Positions 35,233 through 44,173 of a DNA stretch of 64,000 nt are shown here, piece after piece. The stretch is from Streptomyces sp. NBC_01306. GTDB lineage: Bacteria; Actinomycetota; Actinomycetes; Streptomycetales; Streptomycetaceae. The notes under the pieces are model-generated. The model was not told the DNA's origin and searched no databases. It saw only the letters and a program-made list of their open reading frames with translations. A program made the translations under genes and the position numbers. Positions within the stretch are counted from its first letter, which is position 1; each line of letters begins with the position of its first letter. The DNA lies in NCBI RefSeq assembly GCF_026340465.1, contig NZ_JAPEPC010000003.1:124001-188000 (forward strand). The letters run 5' to 3'.

Positions 35233-35553
35233 ATGGCATCCCGGCTCCCCACCGGCCCGTCGCAGGCATTCGGGCCTGACCTGATCAGGCAACTACTGGC
35301 TCGCGGTGACCGAGTCGCGGCCATCACCGACCAATCCGGGGACGTGGCGGCCGTGAACCGCGAGTACGGCGGCGCGGTGTGGGCCCGGGCCGTCACGCAA
35401 AACGACATCGGCCAGCTTCGCGACATCGTGTCGGCAGCGTTCACCGACCTGGCTCGCATCGAGGTCGTCGTCTCCAACGCCATGTACGGGTTGGTGGGGG
35501 CTGCGGAAGAGTTCACCGACGCTGACGTGGTCGCACTGACAGGGCAGCTGTAG
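35233..35553 (+). pseudogene. SDR N-terminal fragment
   Basis: 106 residues resembling the first 110 of an SDR: GPSQAFGPDLIRQLLARGDR, EYGGAVWARAVTQNDIGQLR and RIEVVVSNAMYGLVGAAEEF. The TGxxxGxG motif is degraded (TGPSQAFG) and the catalytic YxxxK half is missing, replaced by IS200-related sequence. Confidence 0.72.
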
Positions 35554-35775
35554 ATATGTGGCTGCGTTGTGAGTCGTGGCTGGTCAGCGGGACGGTGGGG
35601 TGCCTGCGGGCATGAGTGCGGCTACCGTGATCATGAACGTTTGTGACGACTCATCAAGAACAGGTGGCCGCTGAGGCCGCAATAGCCGAGCAGGCATGGA
35701 CGGCGGCACTCGGGGGGTGAGCGAAGGATCGCGGACTGTTCCGAGAGCCGTGAACAACGGGCCCTGCTGGGGGAG

Positions 35776-36153
35776 ATGACCGAGGCGATGCTGAGGGAGC
35801 TGGAGTCGCGTAACTCTGCTGGTCGCTCGCCGAGGCGCTGGGCTCTGACGCGTTGCGAGGCGGTCATGCGGGACGTGTGCGAGTCCTTCGAAGCCGAACT
35901 GCACAGGTTCAACGGCGAAGGCGATCACGTCCATCCGCTCGTGCACTACCCGCCGAAGGTCGCCCTGTCCAAGCTGGCCAACAGCTTGAAGGGCGTCAGT
36001 TCCCGCCACCTGCGGGCGGAGTACACCGGCCGGATCAACCGGATCGGCACCGGGCCGGTGTTCTGGTCCCCGTCGTACTTCGCGGGGTCCTGCGGCGGCG
36101 CACCGCTGAGCATCGTCGAGGACTACATCGAGAACCAGAAGCATCCTGCCTGA
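35776..36153 (+). pseudogene. tnpA: IS200/IS605 TnpA (Y1 transposase), 5'-truncated
   Basis: 125 residues in which MRDVCESFEAELHRFNGEGD, HVHPLVHYPPKVALSKLANS, LKGVSSRHLRAEY and SPSYFAGSCGGAPLSIVEDY match IS200-type Y1 transposases. The HUH motif is HVHPL and the catalytic Tyr lies in VEDYIENQK. The first 30-40 residues (the TKYRR beginning) are degenerate, so it is probably inactive. A hairpin typical for the right end of such elements follows at 36219. No tnpB is next to it. Confidence 0.78.
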
Positions 36154-36218
36154 CCGTCAGAGCAGAGGCGCAGCGAGTTCCGGTGCTCCGCCCCTCCGGT
36201 CCAGGGATCGCATTCCCG

Positions 36219-36236
36219 CCCGGCCAGAAGGCCGGG
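36219..36236. repeat. Hairpin resembling an IS200/IS605 right end
   Basis: CCCGGCC-AGAA-GGCCGGG, a 7-base stem with a tetraloop followed by ATTCCCC, 66 bases after the TnpA frame. IS200/IS605 elements end in such subterminal hairpins. Confidence 0.55.
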
Positions 36237-36413
36237 ATTCCCCGCGACGATCAAGAGATGGCGTGCCACGTCCGCAGTGTGCGGAGACGGAGAAGATCGG
36301 GCGACATAACGTCCATAGCTTCGATTCTACGCGATGCTTACGTACGTGAAATGGGCGGAGAATGTGCGGTGGTTGCGCGGTTCGCAGGTAGATTGAGGCT
36401 CAGGAGGTGTTCC

Positions 36414-38669
36414 ATGTCTGAGTTGTTCGACGCTGTTGATGCGTTGGTCGCGTCCGCGTCTGCGCTCCCGCCGCCGGAGGAGCGCAAGCGGTTGCGTGTG
36501 GCGCACGGTCTGACGCTGGAGCAGGTGGCGGGTGCTCTGAAGGTGCGCCGCGCGACCGTCAGCGTCTGGGAGTCCAGCAAAAACAAGACGGAGCCGCGGG
36601 GTCCGGAGCGTGAGGCGTACGCGCGGCTGCTCAGGCAGCTCGCGGAGCTCTACCCCGCGCCGGCGGCCACCGCCGCACCCGGACAGGACACCGTGGTGCC
36701 CGAGACGTTCACCGGCCCCGCCGCGCCCGCGCCTCGCGAAGCCGGGGCCACCGATCTGTCCCCGGAGTCGGGTTCGGTGCCGGAGACTGCGGCTCTGGCC
36801 GACGCGCCGGACGTCCAGCGGCGTCCCGTCCGCGCTCCCGCCTCCCGTACGACTGCCGTCACCAGGGGGCCGTCGGCGTCGCGGCGTCCGGCTGCGAAGA
36901 AGGCCACGGCCAAGCCCGCCGCCGTCCCAGCCGGTGTCGACCCGCGTTTCGCTAACGGGCCGCTCGCGGTCGTCGACATCGACGCTGACGGGCAGGTGCT
37001 GGCGTACTGCGTCGGCGGCCTGGTCCTGGACGTGCCCGCCAAGTCCATGCCGGCCCTGGTCGACTGGACCCTGCGCGAGGCGAAGTTGGGCGCGCCGAAG
37101 CTGGTCGGGCCGGGCAAGGACGCCGACCCGCTGCTGGTGCTCACCGAAGCTGCGCTGGAGCGCTACGGCCTCCCCGTCGCCCTCACGGAGGAGGAGCGGA
37201 TCGCCGGGCGGATTCCCGAGGGCCACAAGGTCATCAAGCAGTTGGCCCGCACGGAGTGGAAGCTGACGAAGCGCGGGTTCGGGCCGTGGGCGCGGATCTA
37301 CCGCCCCGCTACCGGCTCGGAGCGGGCCTGCGTCCAGCTGTGTATCCCGTCGTGGAACGCGCTGGACACCCGGCACTGGGGCATCGCCGGCCAGCTGCCG
37401 CCGGCGGAGCTCGCCCGGCTGCTGGGGACGTACGCGTCGAGGGTGATGACGCCGCGCGGCTCGACCGCCGTCACCGGCCTGGAGCTGATGACCGCCCTGC
37501 ATCCGCCGACCCGCGCCTCCGAACCGGACGTCGACGGCAAGCGGCACTCCGAGCACAATCCGGGCTCGCTGGGAAAGGAGCCGGTGGACTGCGCGCCGTG
37601 CGAAGCCCCGGACGGGCACCCGCTCCTGGCTGATTTGCCGCGCTTCCACGTCCGCGGCCCGGCAGAGAAACTCTTCGAGGAGGCGTACGACTGGGCGCGC
37701 CCGCTCACCGACGCCGAATGCATGCACCGCAACCTCGTCGGGCTCGACGTCAACATGGCCTTCGCCGCCGGCGCCAACGGGCTCATCGTCGGCCTCGGAG
37801 CCCCAACGCACGTCAAGGCACCGGCCTTCGACCCGAAGCTGCCCGGCGCGTGGTTGGTGGACCTCTCGCACGTCGACCTGTCGAGGGTGAAGCTCGGCAA
37901 GGAGTGGGTGGAGCTGGACGGCAGTCTGCTGCCCAGCCCGTTCACGCCGAAGGGCGAGCGCCCCGAGGGGCCCGCCTGGTACGCGACGCCGACCGTGGCG
38001 TATGCCCAGGAGCTGGGCTACGAGGTGCGCCCGGTGGAGGCGTACGTCCGGTACGAGAACGGGCGCTACCTGGACGGCTGGTACACGCGGCTGCGCGACG
38101 CCTACCTCGCCACGATGGCCGACCTCGGTGTGGCAGCGGACCTGTCGCCGGCCGAGTTCCTGGCGGCGATGGACGGCTACCGCGGGCGCGACCCGGAGCT
38201 GGCGATCGTGGTGTCCGCGGTGAAGGCGACGGTGAAGGGCGGGCTGGGGAAGCTGCGTGAGCGGCCGAGGGGCGAGGGCTGGCGGCCCGGCCAGGCGTGG
38301 AGGGCTCTGTCCCGTCCGACGTGGCGGCCGGACATCCGGGCTGCGGTCATCTCCCGTACGCGGGTCAATCTGCACCGCAAGATCGTCAAGCACGCGGCGT
38401 TCACCGGTCAGTACCCCGTCGCGGTCAACTCCGACTGTGTCGTCTACGCGGTCGACGGCGAGAGCCCGCTGGACTTCCTGCCCTACCGGGAGGGCAAGCC
38501 CCTGCCGGGCGGCTTCAAGCTCGGAGTGAATCCCGGCCTGGTGAAGCACGAGGGCACGCAGACCACGCTGTGGGGCGAGGGCGTCCGGGAGCAGTACAAG
38601 GCTCCCGAACTCAACCTCGCCCGCTACATCAAGGACGGCACCGTCACCGACAAGGACAACGGGGAGTAG
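36414..38669 (+). CDS. tap: Telomere-associated protein Tap
   Basis: 751 residues, close to the roughly 740 of known Streptomyces Tap. The start at 36414 has a perfect AGGAGGT site. An N-terminal XRE-like helix-turn-helix (about 29-58, GLTLEQVAGALKVRRATVSV) is followed by a Pro/Ala-rich linker (90-170). Tap binds the 3' overhang of the linear telomere and recruits the terminal protein Tpg; the tpg gene follows 7 bases downstream. The C-terminal half has spaced motifs that recall a family B polymerase palm: GLDVNMAFAAG (D445), AVKATVKGGLGKLRERP (K604, K607) and VAVNSDCVVYAV (D674). That resemblance is my reading, not an established fact. A long antisense open frame here is a GC shadow. Confidence 0.9.
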   Translation: MSELFDAVDALVASASALPPPEERKRLRVAHGLTLEQVAGALKVRRATVSVWESSKNKTEPRGPEREAYARLLRQLAELYPAPAATAAPGQDTVVPETFTGPAAPAPREAGATDLSPESGSVPETAALADAPDVQRRPVRAPASRTTAVTRGPSASRRPAAKKATAKPAAVPAGVDPRFANGPLAVVDIDADGQVLAYCVGGLVLDVPAKSMPALVDWTLREAKLGAPKLVGPGKDADPLLVLTEAALERYGLPVALTEEERIAGRIPEGHKVIKQLARTEWKLTKRGFGPWARIYRPATGSERACVQLCIPSWNALDTRHWGIAGQLPPAELARLLGTYASRVMTPRGSTAVTGLELMTALHPPTRASEPDVDGKRHSEHNPGSLGKEPVDCAPCEAPDGHPLLADLPRFHVRGPAEKLFEEAYDWARPLTDAECMHRNLVGLDVNMAFAAGANGLIVGLGAPTHVKAPAFDPKLPGAWLVDLSHVDLSRVKLGKEWVELDGSLLPSPFTPKGERPEGPAWYATPTVAYAQELGYEVRPVEAYVRYENGRYLDGWYTRLRDAYLATMADLGVAADLSPAEFLAAMDGYRGRDPELAIVVSAVKATVKGGLGKLRERPRGEGWRPGQAWRALSRPTWRPDIRAAVISRTRVNLHRKIVKHAAFTGQYPVAVNSDCVVYAVDGESPLDFLPYREGKPLPGGFKLGVNPGLVKHEGTQTTLWGEGVREQYKAPELNLARYIKDGTVTDKDNGE

Positions 38670-38676
38670 GCAGGCG

Positions 38677-39240
38677 ATGGCCAAGGAGTTCGGGGACGGC
38701 CTCAACCAAGCGGTGCAGAAGGCGTTCACCCGCCCCGCACCGAAGGCAGCCGGCGCGCAGATGCGGTACCTGGTCAAGCAGCTCAAGGGCACCAAGGCGG
38801 TCGCACAGATGCTGCGGATCTCCCAGCGCACCGTCGAGCGGTACGTGAAGGACCAGATCAAAAAACCCCGCCCGGACCTCGCCGCCCGGCTGGAGAAAGA
38901 GGTCAAGCAGCGGTGGCAGCCGCAGATCCGGGCCAAGGCGAGGGAGAAGGCGGCGACGACCGGGGGCATCGTCATCGAAGTCCATGCCCGCCTCGGCTAC
39001 GCCGGGGCGCCGGAGCATTCCTCGGACGAGGACCGCGTCCGGCACCTCACCGTGGCCCTCCCGCCGCAGCATGCGGCTCGTCTCTTCGAGGCTCAGGAGC
39101 AGGGCGAAGGTGATGACCGGCTGCGCGAGCTCGCCGCCGACGCGCTCCGGGAGGTGTACTTCCAGGACGGCGGCCGCCGCGCTGGCTCCCTGCATGAAGT
39201 CCAGATCAACGACGTGCTGGACCTGGAGTTCGAGCTGTAG
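38677..39240 (+). CDS. tpg: Telomere terminal protein Tpg
   Basis: 187 residues, matching the usual length of about 185. It begins MAKEFGDGLNQAVQKAFTRP, has an HTH-like TKAVAQMLRISQRTVERYVK and ends with the conserved HEVQINDVLDLEFEL. Tpg becomes covalently attached to the 5' ends of linear Streptomyces DNA and primes end patching. It is co-transcribed with tap (7-base gap, GGAG in the spacer). Its presence shows that the replicon is linear or derives from a linear chromosome arm or plasmid. All conserved segments I know are present, so the pair should be functional. Confidence 0.93.
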   Translation: MAKEFGDGLNQAVQKAFTRPAPKAAGAQMRYLVKQLKGTKAVAQMLRISQRTVERYVKDQIKKPRPDLAARLEKEVKQRWQPQIRAKAREKAATTGGIVIEVHARLGYAGAPEHSSDEDRVRHLTVALPPQHAARLFEAQEQGEGDDRLRELAADALREVYFQDGGRRAGSLHEVQINDVLDLEFEL

Positions 39241-39710
39241 AAACGGCCCCGAACAGTCCGCGGGGTCGGAAGTTGGCGAGTGGAGCATGCTGTGTCGACG
39301 GCTCGGGTGAGCCGAGACACGCTCGTTGGAACCTGGCCAGCTTCCTCCAGCAAGCCGACGGCTTTCAGCGCCTTCTCCAGGCCGACGATGTCGCGGGCGG
39401 TCGGCTCGAAGACGTCGTGCAGGAAGTCGGCGATGGTGGAGTCGGGTGCGTCGGTGCCTACGAGATCAAGAAGAGCTGGACCGATCCCGCGGCTGACGAT
39501 AGGTACGTCTTCGAGCTTGTGCATGCCCCCCGCTTCCAACGGCTCCTGGGCGAGCAGCTCCCGATCGCCCCTGGTCAGAACCCGGCCCGGATCCTGAGTG
39601 GCCGAGCGCTGCGCGAGGTCCTGGACGCGAGCCCGATGTAGCCGCTGACTGGCGGGGATTCCCGTGTCCCCCGGCAGCTTGGGTTGCTGAGGCGAGGGGG
39701 CAGCCGAAGT
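39240..39710 (-). pseudogene. C-terminal part of an unrecognised protein
   Basis: A minus-strand frame with natural composition reads RVQDLAQRSATQDPGRVLTR, GDRELLAQEPLEAGGMHKLE, DVPIVSRGIGPALLDLVGTD and FLHDVFEPTARDIVGLEKAL. It enters from about 39710 without a credible start and reaches into the end of tpg on the opposite strand. I cannot name it. A plus-strand frame also exists, but it is less protein-like. Probably the truncated end of a gene. Confidence 0.35.
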
Positions 39711-40050
39711 CCTGGCCCTGTTCTCCGCCGGCGGCGAACAGTTCCACGTCCGCCAGTGTTGATCACGGACACGTCTGCGTTCGCCGCTGAGGTGCCAGCC
39801 TCGGTTGTGACAGTGGTGGCCACCCGATGCACCGACGGCGTGCCGAACCGCAGCGATCGAATTGCCGGTTCAGCAATATCATTTGCCGCTCATAGACAAG
39901 TGCGCGAAGACTGCATCCAGAAAGCGCTGGCGTACAGGGCAAGCCGGTGCCTCTCGGAATCGGCCGTGTTCTCTCGTTCGCCGGGAAGCTCTCCGGCTCG
40001 AACGGCACGTCAGGCATCGTGATTTCCTTACAGGATAGAAGAGGCTACAG
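39711..40050. other. Region without an assigned gene
   Basis: No family recognised on either strand. The right end should contain the promoter of the ABM-rhodanese gene; base composition is lower in GC from about 39860 to 40100. Confidence 0.4.
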
Positions 40051-40740
40051 ATGGAAAATCGCCATGTTGTGATCATTCCGATCGAGATCGATGAGGATAA
40101 GGAAAGCTCATATCTCGACGCCTGGCAGGACGCTGCGGACGTGATGGCAGCTCAACCCGGTTTCATTCGGACGTACATGTTCCGCACGATCGTTCCGGGG
40201 AGTAAATTTTCTCTCGTCAACGTGGCGGAATGGGAGTCCACCGCTCACTGGGAAGAGGCGATGAACGTCTGCCCGATGCTGGGACAGCAGATAGCCGTCG
40301 CCCATGCCTCGAACTACGAGGCGATCCGGACGGTCCTGCCCGCGCAGAGCCCGGGCTGCGGCGACGGCCACACCCCCGCTGGCCTGTCTCCGGTCGAGGC
40401 GCGGCGCCGCGTCGTGGACGGGGAGCTCACGCTGGTCGATGTTCGCGAAGACGATGAATGGGCAGCGGGTCACCCGGCGGGCGCCGTCCATGCCGCGCTC
40501 AGCACATTGCCGGCCTCGCTGTCAGATGTGCCTGACGGCCCGCTGGCCTTCGTTTGCCGCACGGGCCAACGCAGCATGCAGGGCGGCGCGCAGGCGATCC
40601 GCGTGGGCCGGTCCTTCGTCTACAGCGTGACAGGCGGCCTTGAGGCGTGGGAAGCGGCAGGGCTTCCGGTCTCCCTTCCCGGCCGTGGGGACTCGGTGAA
40701 CAACGGCGACCGTGCCAAAGCTGCGGTACGTGAGGACTGA
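40051..40740 (+). CDS. ABM domain - rhodanese fusion protein
   Basis: 229 residues. Residues 1-95 form an antibiotic-biosynthesis-monooxygenase (ABM) fold: VVIIPIEIDEDKESSYLDAW, QPGFIRTYMFRTI and LVNVAEWESTAHWEEAM. Residues 108-215 form a rhodanese: LTLVDVREDDEWAAGHPAGA and the active loop FVCRTGQRS with its cysteine. Rhodaneses move sulfane sulfur through a persulfide. The next gene encodes an MBL-fold/rhodanese protein, so both probably handle sulfide or persulfides. Lower GC leader suggests a separate promoter. The fusion partner ABM may bind a flavin, haem or thiol substrate; this is inference. Confidence 0.85.
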   Translation: MENRHVVIIPIEIDEDKESSYLDAWQDAADVMAAQPGFIRTYMFRTIVPGSKFSLVNVAEWESTAHWEEAMNVCPMLGQQIAVAHASNYEAIRTVLPAQSPGCGDGHTPAGLSPVEARRRVVDGELTLVDVREDDEWAAGHPAGAVHAALSTLPASLSDVPDGPLAFVCRTGQRSMQGGAQAIRVGRSFVYSVTGGLEAWEAAGLPVSLPGRGDSVNNGDRAKAAVRED

Positions 40741-40924
40741 CGAAAGCAGAAGCGGCGGATAACCGTCGCATGCGTCCGTCGGCATGAGGCCGACCGGGCA
40801 CGCCATCCACCTCGCACTCCTCAAGGAATTTCCTACCACCATTTCAGGCGGAGCTCGTCCGCGCCAAATGGCGGCGATTTCCCGTAACGAGAATTGACCG
40901 GGTGTGCCGTCCAAGAAAGGAATC

Positions 40925-42289
40925 ATGTTGTTTTTTATCGACACCCTGGAGTTCGAGGGGCTGGGGAACCGCAGTTACCTGGCCGGCGGTCCGAGAGCAG
41001 CGGTCGTGGTCGATCCGCCGCGGGACGTCGACCAGGTGCTCGCCGCCGCCGCCCGGAGAGGGGTGCGCATCGCCTACGTGGCGGAGACGCACGTTCACAA
41101 CGACTACGTCACCGGCGGTCTGGAACTGGCACGCCTCACCGGCGCCCGCTACCTCGTCCCGGCCGACGCCAACGTCTCCTTCCCACGCACTCCCGTCGCG
41201 GATGGCGGCACGTTCGAGGTGGACGAACACCTGGTGCTGCGTGCGATAGCCACCCCGGGCCACACCCCGCACCACACCTCGTACGCACTGGAGGAGGGAC
41301 GCGCGGTGGCGGCCTTCACCGGCGGCTCGCTGCTGATCGGCACCGTGGGCCGTCCGGACCTGGTGGACCCGCGGCTGACCGAGCGTCTGGCCCGCGCGCA
41401 GCACGCCTCCGCCCACAGGTTGGCGGCAACGCTCGACGACGAGGTGCCCGTGCTGCCCACGCACGGCTTCGGCAGCTTCTGCTCCTCCTCCCAGGCCGAG
41501 GGCGATGCGACCACGATCGGCCAGGAACGCGCCGGCAACGACGCTTTCACCCTGGATGTGGACACCTTCGTGAAGCGGGTCCTGGCCGGTCTGGAAGACG
41601 TACCCGCCTACTACACGCACATGGGCCCGGCCAACGCCGCTGGTCCCGCTCCCGTCGACCTGACCCCGCCCGAGCCCGCCGACGCCGCACAGATCGCCGA
41701 GCGCTTGGCGGCGGGCGAGTGGGTGGTGGACCTGCGGAGCCGGGTCGCCTTCGCCGACGGCCATGTGGCCGGCTCGTTCAACTTCGAGGGCACCGGCAAG
41801 CTGGCCACCTATCTGGCCTGGCTGATCCCGTGGGGCAAACCAGTCACCCTGCTCGGCGACACCCCAGCGCAGATTGCAGACGCGCAGCGGGAGCTGACCC
41901 GGGTCGGCATCGACCGCCCGGCCGCCGCCACCACCGGAGATCCAATCACCTGGGTCCGTGAGGGGGAACAGTTCGCCTCCTTCCCCCGCGCCCGCTTCGC
42001 CGACCTCGCCGCTGCACGCGGGCGCGGTGAGGACGCGGCGGTACTGGATGTGCGCCGGGATTCCGAGCGTGCGAACGGCTTCATCGAGGGCTCCGTGCAC
42101 ATTCCGCTCCACGAACTGCACGGCCGGGTCGGCGACGTGCCGGACGGCACGGTGTGGGTGCACTGCGCCGGCGGGATGCGCGCGGCGATCGCCGCTTCCC
42201 TCCTGGACGCGACCGGACGAGAGGTCATCGCCATCGATGACAGCTTCGAGGCCGCCGCCGGCACGGACCTCAGCGTCACCCGGACCTGA
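40925..42289 (+). CDS. MBL-fold hydrolase with rhodanese domains (persulfide dioxygenase-like)
   Basis: 454 residues from ATG 40925. The metallo-beta-lactamase domain (1-250) has THVHNDYVTGG (H56, H58, D60), TPGHTPHHTS and LPTHGFGSFC, as in ETHE1/persulfide dioxygenase and glyoxalase-II-like proteins. Two rhodanese-like domains follow: the first (about 260-350, EWVVDLRSRVAFADGHVAGS) lacks the cysteine, the second (about 360-450) has VWVHCAGGMRAAIA. Expected to oxidise glutathione- or mycothiol-persulfide to sulfite. It lies 184 bases after the ABM-rhodanese gene; together they look like a sulfide detoxification pair. Confidence 0.87.
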   Translation: MLFFIDTLEFEGLGNRSYLAGGPRAAVVVDPPRDVDQVLAAAARRGVRIAYVAETHVHNDYVTGGLELARLTGARYLVPADANVSFPRTPVADGGTFEVDEHLVLRAIATPGHTPHHTSYALEEGRAVAAFTGGSLLIGTVGRPDLVDPRLTERLARAQHASAHRLAATLDDEVPVLPTHGFGSFCSSSQAEGDATTIGQERAGNDAFTLDVDTFVKRVLAGLEDVPAYYTHMGPANAAGPAPVDLTPPEPADAAQIAERLAAGEWVVDLRSRVAFADGHVAGSFNFEGTGKLATYLAWLIPWGKPVTLLGDTPAQIADAQRELTRVGIDRPAAATTGDPITWVREGEQFASFPRARFADLAAARGRGEDAAVLDVRRDSERANGFIEGSVHIPLHELHGRVGDVPDGTVWVHCAGGMRAAIAASLLDATGREVIAIDDSFEAAAGTDLSVTRT

Positions 42290-42350
42290 ATGTCTTGCTC
42301 CACCCGTACAGAAGGCGCGTGATACCTCCGCAGCCTCCAGCCGGAGCAAG

Positions 42351-42533
42351 AGCGATACAGATCTGGCCGAGTGGCTGCCCACCGCCCACTCCTACCGCTG
42401 CACCTACACCGCGATCTGGGTCGCAACGACACTGCGTTGGGACCTCGCCGCCGACACCGCCGGGGGACACGCCCTCCTCGTACCCGCTGAGGACTGTCCC
42501 TCCACCACCGTCGTCTACCACCCGGCCTCGTAA
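42351..42533 (+). pseudogene. HNH nuclease (DUF1524-type) C-terminal scrap
   Basis: 60 residues: LAEWLPTAHSYRCTYTAIWV, then LRWDLAADTAGG, resembling the end of secreted actinobacterial HNH proteins (WLP....CTY...W...K..W.L). Nothing of the HNH core is left. Confidence 0.5.
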
Positions 42534-42774
42534 CGGGGCCAGCGGGCCGGCAGGCGGGAGGGCTGCGCAGGATGTACGGGTGGGTGCTCACCCCTCCACT
42601 GCTTCCGGTGCCGGCCCGCACCGAGAAGGTCCAGCCCCGCTCGGACGCATTGCCGGGCGGGACGCAGTACGAGGCCAAGAGGCCACCCCAACTGGTGCCG
42701 AAAGGAAAGGAGTTTGACCACGGAAGGTTCGGATGGCCATAAGCAGGGGGCATTAACGAGCGAAGTTGGACGAT
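42534..42774. other. Region without a recognised gene
   Basis: No coding signal that I can support. It separates the HNH scrap from the inverted IS end. Confidence 0.4.
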
Positions 42775-42782
42775 TCAGGCGC

Positions 42783-42957
42783 CCCCCGGGTGCCGGGACC
42801 TACGCTCCCTGCACGGCAGAAGCGGCTCGATCCGCTCCAAGAGGTCATCCGAGACGATCCACGGCGAAGAAGTCCCCATGCCCAGCCACTGCCGAACTCC
42901 TGATGCGGACTCGGCCACCAAGGCCGAGCGCCCCATTGTGTTAGCCGCTGTAAGTGC
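42783..42957 (-). repeat. IS5-family left end, inverted copy 1 (with transposase N-terminus)
   Basis: The minus strand encodes SPWIVSDDLLERIEPLLPCR, the start of an IS5-family transposase, and ends with the IS tip near GGCTAACACAATGGGG. The block matches 44174-44345 in inverted orientation over about 170 bases with roughly 85% identity. Confidence 0.8.
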
Positions 42958-43088
42958 GGTCACTCTGCGGAAACACGCCCTCGTACGGGAACTCCGCCAC
43001 CGTCCGGAACGACCACTACAGAGGAGTCGGCCCACCAACCGGGCCCGTCACACCAACGCCCGGCACACGGGCACAGGAGGGCACATCC

Positions 43089-43817
43089 ATGCACCGTAGG
43101 GAATTTATCCGTCAGACGTCAGCAGCCGCGGGCGTCGTGTCGGCAGGGGCATTGGCCACCACCTCCCTGGGCGCTGGCTCAGCGGCGGCCTCGACGCAGC
43201 GCACAGGTGCGCTGCGTGTCCACATCGTGATGTTCGACGGTGTTGAGGAGATGGACTGCATCGGCCCGTACGAGGTCTTCTCCGCAGCGGCCATGCACAG
43301 CCCGAACGGTGTCGAGGTCCGATATGTCACGACGGGGCGGCCTCGGCTGGTCCGTTGCGGATACGGCACGGGCATAGAGGTGAAGTATCGGTGGTCGCCG
43401 GAAGCAGCGGACGTGGTCATCGTGCCCGGCGGCGGTTACGCCCACCGTGAAGGTCCGGGCGTATGGGCCGAGATCGACGGCGGCACTCTCCCCCGTGCCC
43501 TCGCCGCCGCTCCTCGTGAAGGGCTGACGATCAGTTCGCTGTGTACGGGAGCGGTGATTCTGTCTGCGGCCGGCCTGACAAAGGGACGCCCATGCACCAC
43601 ACATCACGGTGCGAAAGACTATCTGGGGGAACAGGGCGGTCTTGTCAAAGACGCCCGGGTGGTCGACGACGGGGATCTTGTGACGGCCGGGGGTATTACC
43701 TCGGGTCTCGACCTGGGCTTGTGGCTGGTCAACCGCGAACTCGGGCCGGATGTGGCGACGGGCGCGGAGACCATGCTGGAGTACGAGGCACGTGGGACCG
43801 TCTGGCGGGAGAATTGA
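43089..43817 (+). CDS. Tat-exported DJ-1/PfpI family protein
   Basis: 242 residues. A twin-arginine signal MHRREFIRQTSAAAGVVSAG is followed by a hydrophobic stretch ending AGSAAA. The DJ-1 domain begins LRVHIVMFDGVEEMDCIGPY and has the nucleophile elbow ISSLCTGAVILSAAG; this is the branch with isonitrile hydratase and ThiJ-type transcription factor domains, here without a DNA-binding part. Tat export implies folding before secretion. It lies between two inverted copies of an IS end, so it may have been moved as cargo. AGGAGG upstream supports the start at 43089. Substrate unknown. Confidence 0.85.
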   Translation: MHRREFIRQTSAAAGVVSAGALATTSLGAGSAAASTQRTGALRVHIVMFDGVEEMDCIGPYEVFSAAAMHSPNGVEVRYVTTGRPRLVRCGYGTGIEVKYRWSPEAADVVIVPGGGYAHREGPGVWAEIDGGTLPRALAAAPREGLTISSLCTGAVILSAAGLTKGRPCTTHHGAKDYLGEQGGLVKDARVVDDGDLVTAGGITSGLDLGLWLVNRELGPDVATGAETMLEYEARGTVWREN

Positions 43818-44173
43818 CCGGGGCCGGTCCCACTCGGACGGGTGCAAGACCGGACAGGCGCAGGACTCGGTCGAGGAAGGCCGGCTGGGGGTGCATCGGG
43901 GATGCCGACCTGTGCAGGGCGCGGAGATCAGCTGGTTCGCCGACCGGGACGACCACCTCCTCAAATGTGGTCGGACGTCGGCTTCGACGACTACGTTGCC
44001 ATGCCCAGGTGGTGTCTGCTGAATCGGCGACGACAATGGCTGCAGTGGTTGCTACTGACTGCTGCACGCGGTCAGCGTCGGCGAAGACGCTGAATGACGT
44101 TCTTTCAGCGACTCATCCCCATACGAGGGCGAGGGTGAGTGCCGCTTTGGCGATGTCGCCCGATGCGGGTGGG
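43818..44173. other. Region without a recognised gene
   Basis: Sequence between the DJ-1 gene and the second IS end. No family recognised on either strand. Confidence 0.4.

Noticed and set aside
35544..36150. A complete IS200/IS605 element with guide RNA
   Set aside because: TnpA lacks its N-terminus and no TnpB follows; only a possible right-end hairpin is present.
36327..38975. 882-codon open frame on the minus strand opposite tap
   Set aside because: Composition is Arg/Gly/His-rich with no domain; tap on the plus strand is clearly the gene.
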